Shown in pieces: positions 48,244-48,523 of a DNA stretch of 48,523 nucleotides. The position numbers and the translations under genes were made by a program. Source of the stretch: CAYUNN01 sp964607015 (GTDB lineage: Bacteria > Patescibacteriota > Minisyncoccia > Minisyncoccales > JAGGXC01). The notes beneath the pieces are model-generated. The model saw only the letters and a program-made list of their open reading frames with translations. It ran no database searches and was not told where the DNA came from. Location of the stretch: NCBI GenBank assembly GCA_964607015.1, contig CAZSHN010000003.1:1-48523 (forward strand), written 5' to 3'. The first letter of the stretch is position 1; each line of letters opens with the position of its first letter.

Positions 48244-48435
48244 ATGAGTAGAGAATGTCAAATATGCGGAAAAAAAGGAGTTGTCGTTCAGAAAAAGATA
48301 AAACTCCGTGGTAGATACAATCCAACTACCAAAAAAAGAAAACACCCCAATTTGCAATGGGTTAAACTTTCCGATGGCAAAAGAGTAAAAGCTTGCGCCA
48401 AATGTATTAAAGCCCTAAACAAAAAAGCAAAATAA
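48244..48435 (+). CDS. rpmB: 50S ribosomal protein L28, zinc-binding form
   Basis: L28 is a late-binding protein near the E site. I chose the ATG at 48244 (MSRECQICGKKG), because the upstream in-frame TTG overlaps the promoter. Zinc ligands are Cys5, Cys8, Cys51 and Cys54. The central RGRYNPTTKKRKHPNLQWVKL matches the family pattern (each half recognisable: RRKWLPNL-type segment). It has 63 residues. It is followed by tRNA-Pro after 2 nt, so the two are probably transcribed together. Confidence 0.95.
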   Translation: MSRECQICGKKGVVVQKKIKLRGRYNPTTKKRKHPNLQWVKLSDGKRVKACAKCIKALNKKAK

Positions 48436-48437
48436 AC

Positions 48438-48511
48438 CGGGGCATGGTGTAACTGGCTAACATTTGCGCATGGGGTGCGTAAGATTCTGGGTTCAAATCC
48501 CAGTGCCCCGA
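48438..48511 (+). tRNA. tRNA-Pro(GGG)
   Basis: The cloverleaf has acceptor CGGGGCA/TGCCCCG with the C1-G72 pair and A73 typical of bacterial tRNA-Pro, D stem GTGT/ACAT, anticodon stem TGCGC/GCGTA with loop ATGGGGT (anticodon GGG, followed by G37), and T arm CTGGG/CCCAG. No CCA is encoded: the next bases are CTT. It starts 2 nt after the rpmB stop. Confidence 0.95.
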
Positions 48512-48523
48512 CTTGCTTATGCG

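Overview
The window looks like part of a small, AT-rich genome from the Candidate Phyla Radiation (Patescibacteria), most likely Parcubacteria-like. Three things point there: a divergent 16S rRNA with mismatches at universal primer sites, the absence of the L30 gene between rpsE and rplO, and several core proteins trimmed to minimal length (RF1, EF-Ts, TruB, AlaRS). UGA is used as a stop codon (for example mnmA, tpiA and adk), so this is not the UGA=Gly code of SR1/Gracilibacteria. The placement within CPR is an inference from sequence features, not from a tree.

Layout. 1-1300: 5' three quarters of a 16S rRNA (minus strand, running off the left edge), its promoter, and tRNA-Thr(UGU). 1.3-4.1 kb: rpsB-tsf and a small membrane protein on the minus strand, divergent from rpmE and a short prfA. 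4.1-5.4 kb: truB, a 100-N scaffold gap, and a truncated FG-GAP-type protein. 5.5-16.4 kb: a long minus-strand run for envelope and central metabolism: murA, mreB, holB, frr, rseP-like protease, ppsA, archaeal-type FBP aldolase/phosphatase, ferredoxin, rplY and a secreted lytic transglycosylase. 16.5-19.3 kb: a PEGA/beta-propeller membrane protein, alkyladenine DNA glycosylase and an orphan Cas4-like Fe-S nuclease. 19.3-47.5 kb: a nearly complete ribosomal superoperon in the order rpsL-rpsG-fusA-tuf-rpsJ, S10 genes, spc genes, secY-adk-map, then a metabolic insert (glycosyltransferase, galT-like, tpiA, ykuK-like, mnmA, an unknown small gene, alaS, a membrane protein), then infA-rpmJ-rpsM-rpsK-rpsD-rpoA-rplQ-rplM-rpsI. 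47.5-48.5 kb: a second M50 protease, rpmB and tRNA-Pro(GGG).

How the parts work together. Most genes serve translation. PpsA, FBP aldolase/phosphatase and TpiA form most of a gluconeogenic route from pyruvate to fructose-6-phosphate, with a ferredoxin beside it. MurA, MreB and the lytic transglycosylase imply a real peptidoglycan wall. MurA carries Asp in place of the fosfomycin-reactive Cys.

The most striking pattern is regulatory. At many transcription-unit starts a good sigma70-type promoter sits so close to the start codon that the predicted transcript begins at, or within a few bases of, the ATG (alaS, the PEGA protein, both genes at 48.2 kb, murA, frr, the FG-GAP gene, ykuK-like). The sampled starts inside operons mostly lack a Shine-Dalgarno sequence. 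The clear exception is an unknown 79-residue gene at 26.6-26.9 kb, which has a perfect AGGAGG, its own promoter and its own terminator. A structured 138-nt spacer with a terminator-like hairpin between rpsJ and rplC may regulate the S10 operon. No CRISPR array, insertion sequence, prophage or obvious defence system was seen. Apart from the N block and the 16S/tRNA region there is no gene-free stretch longer than about 150 bases.
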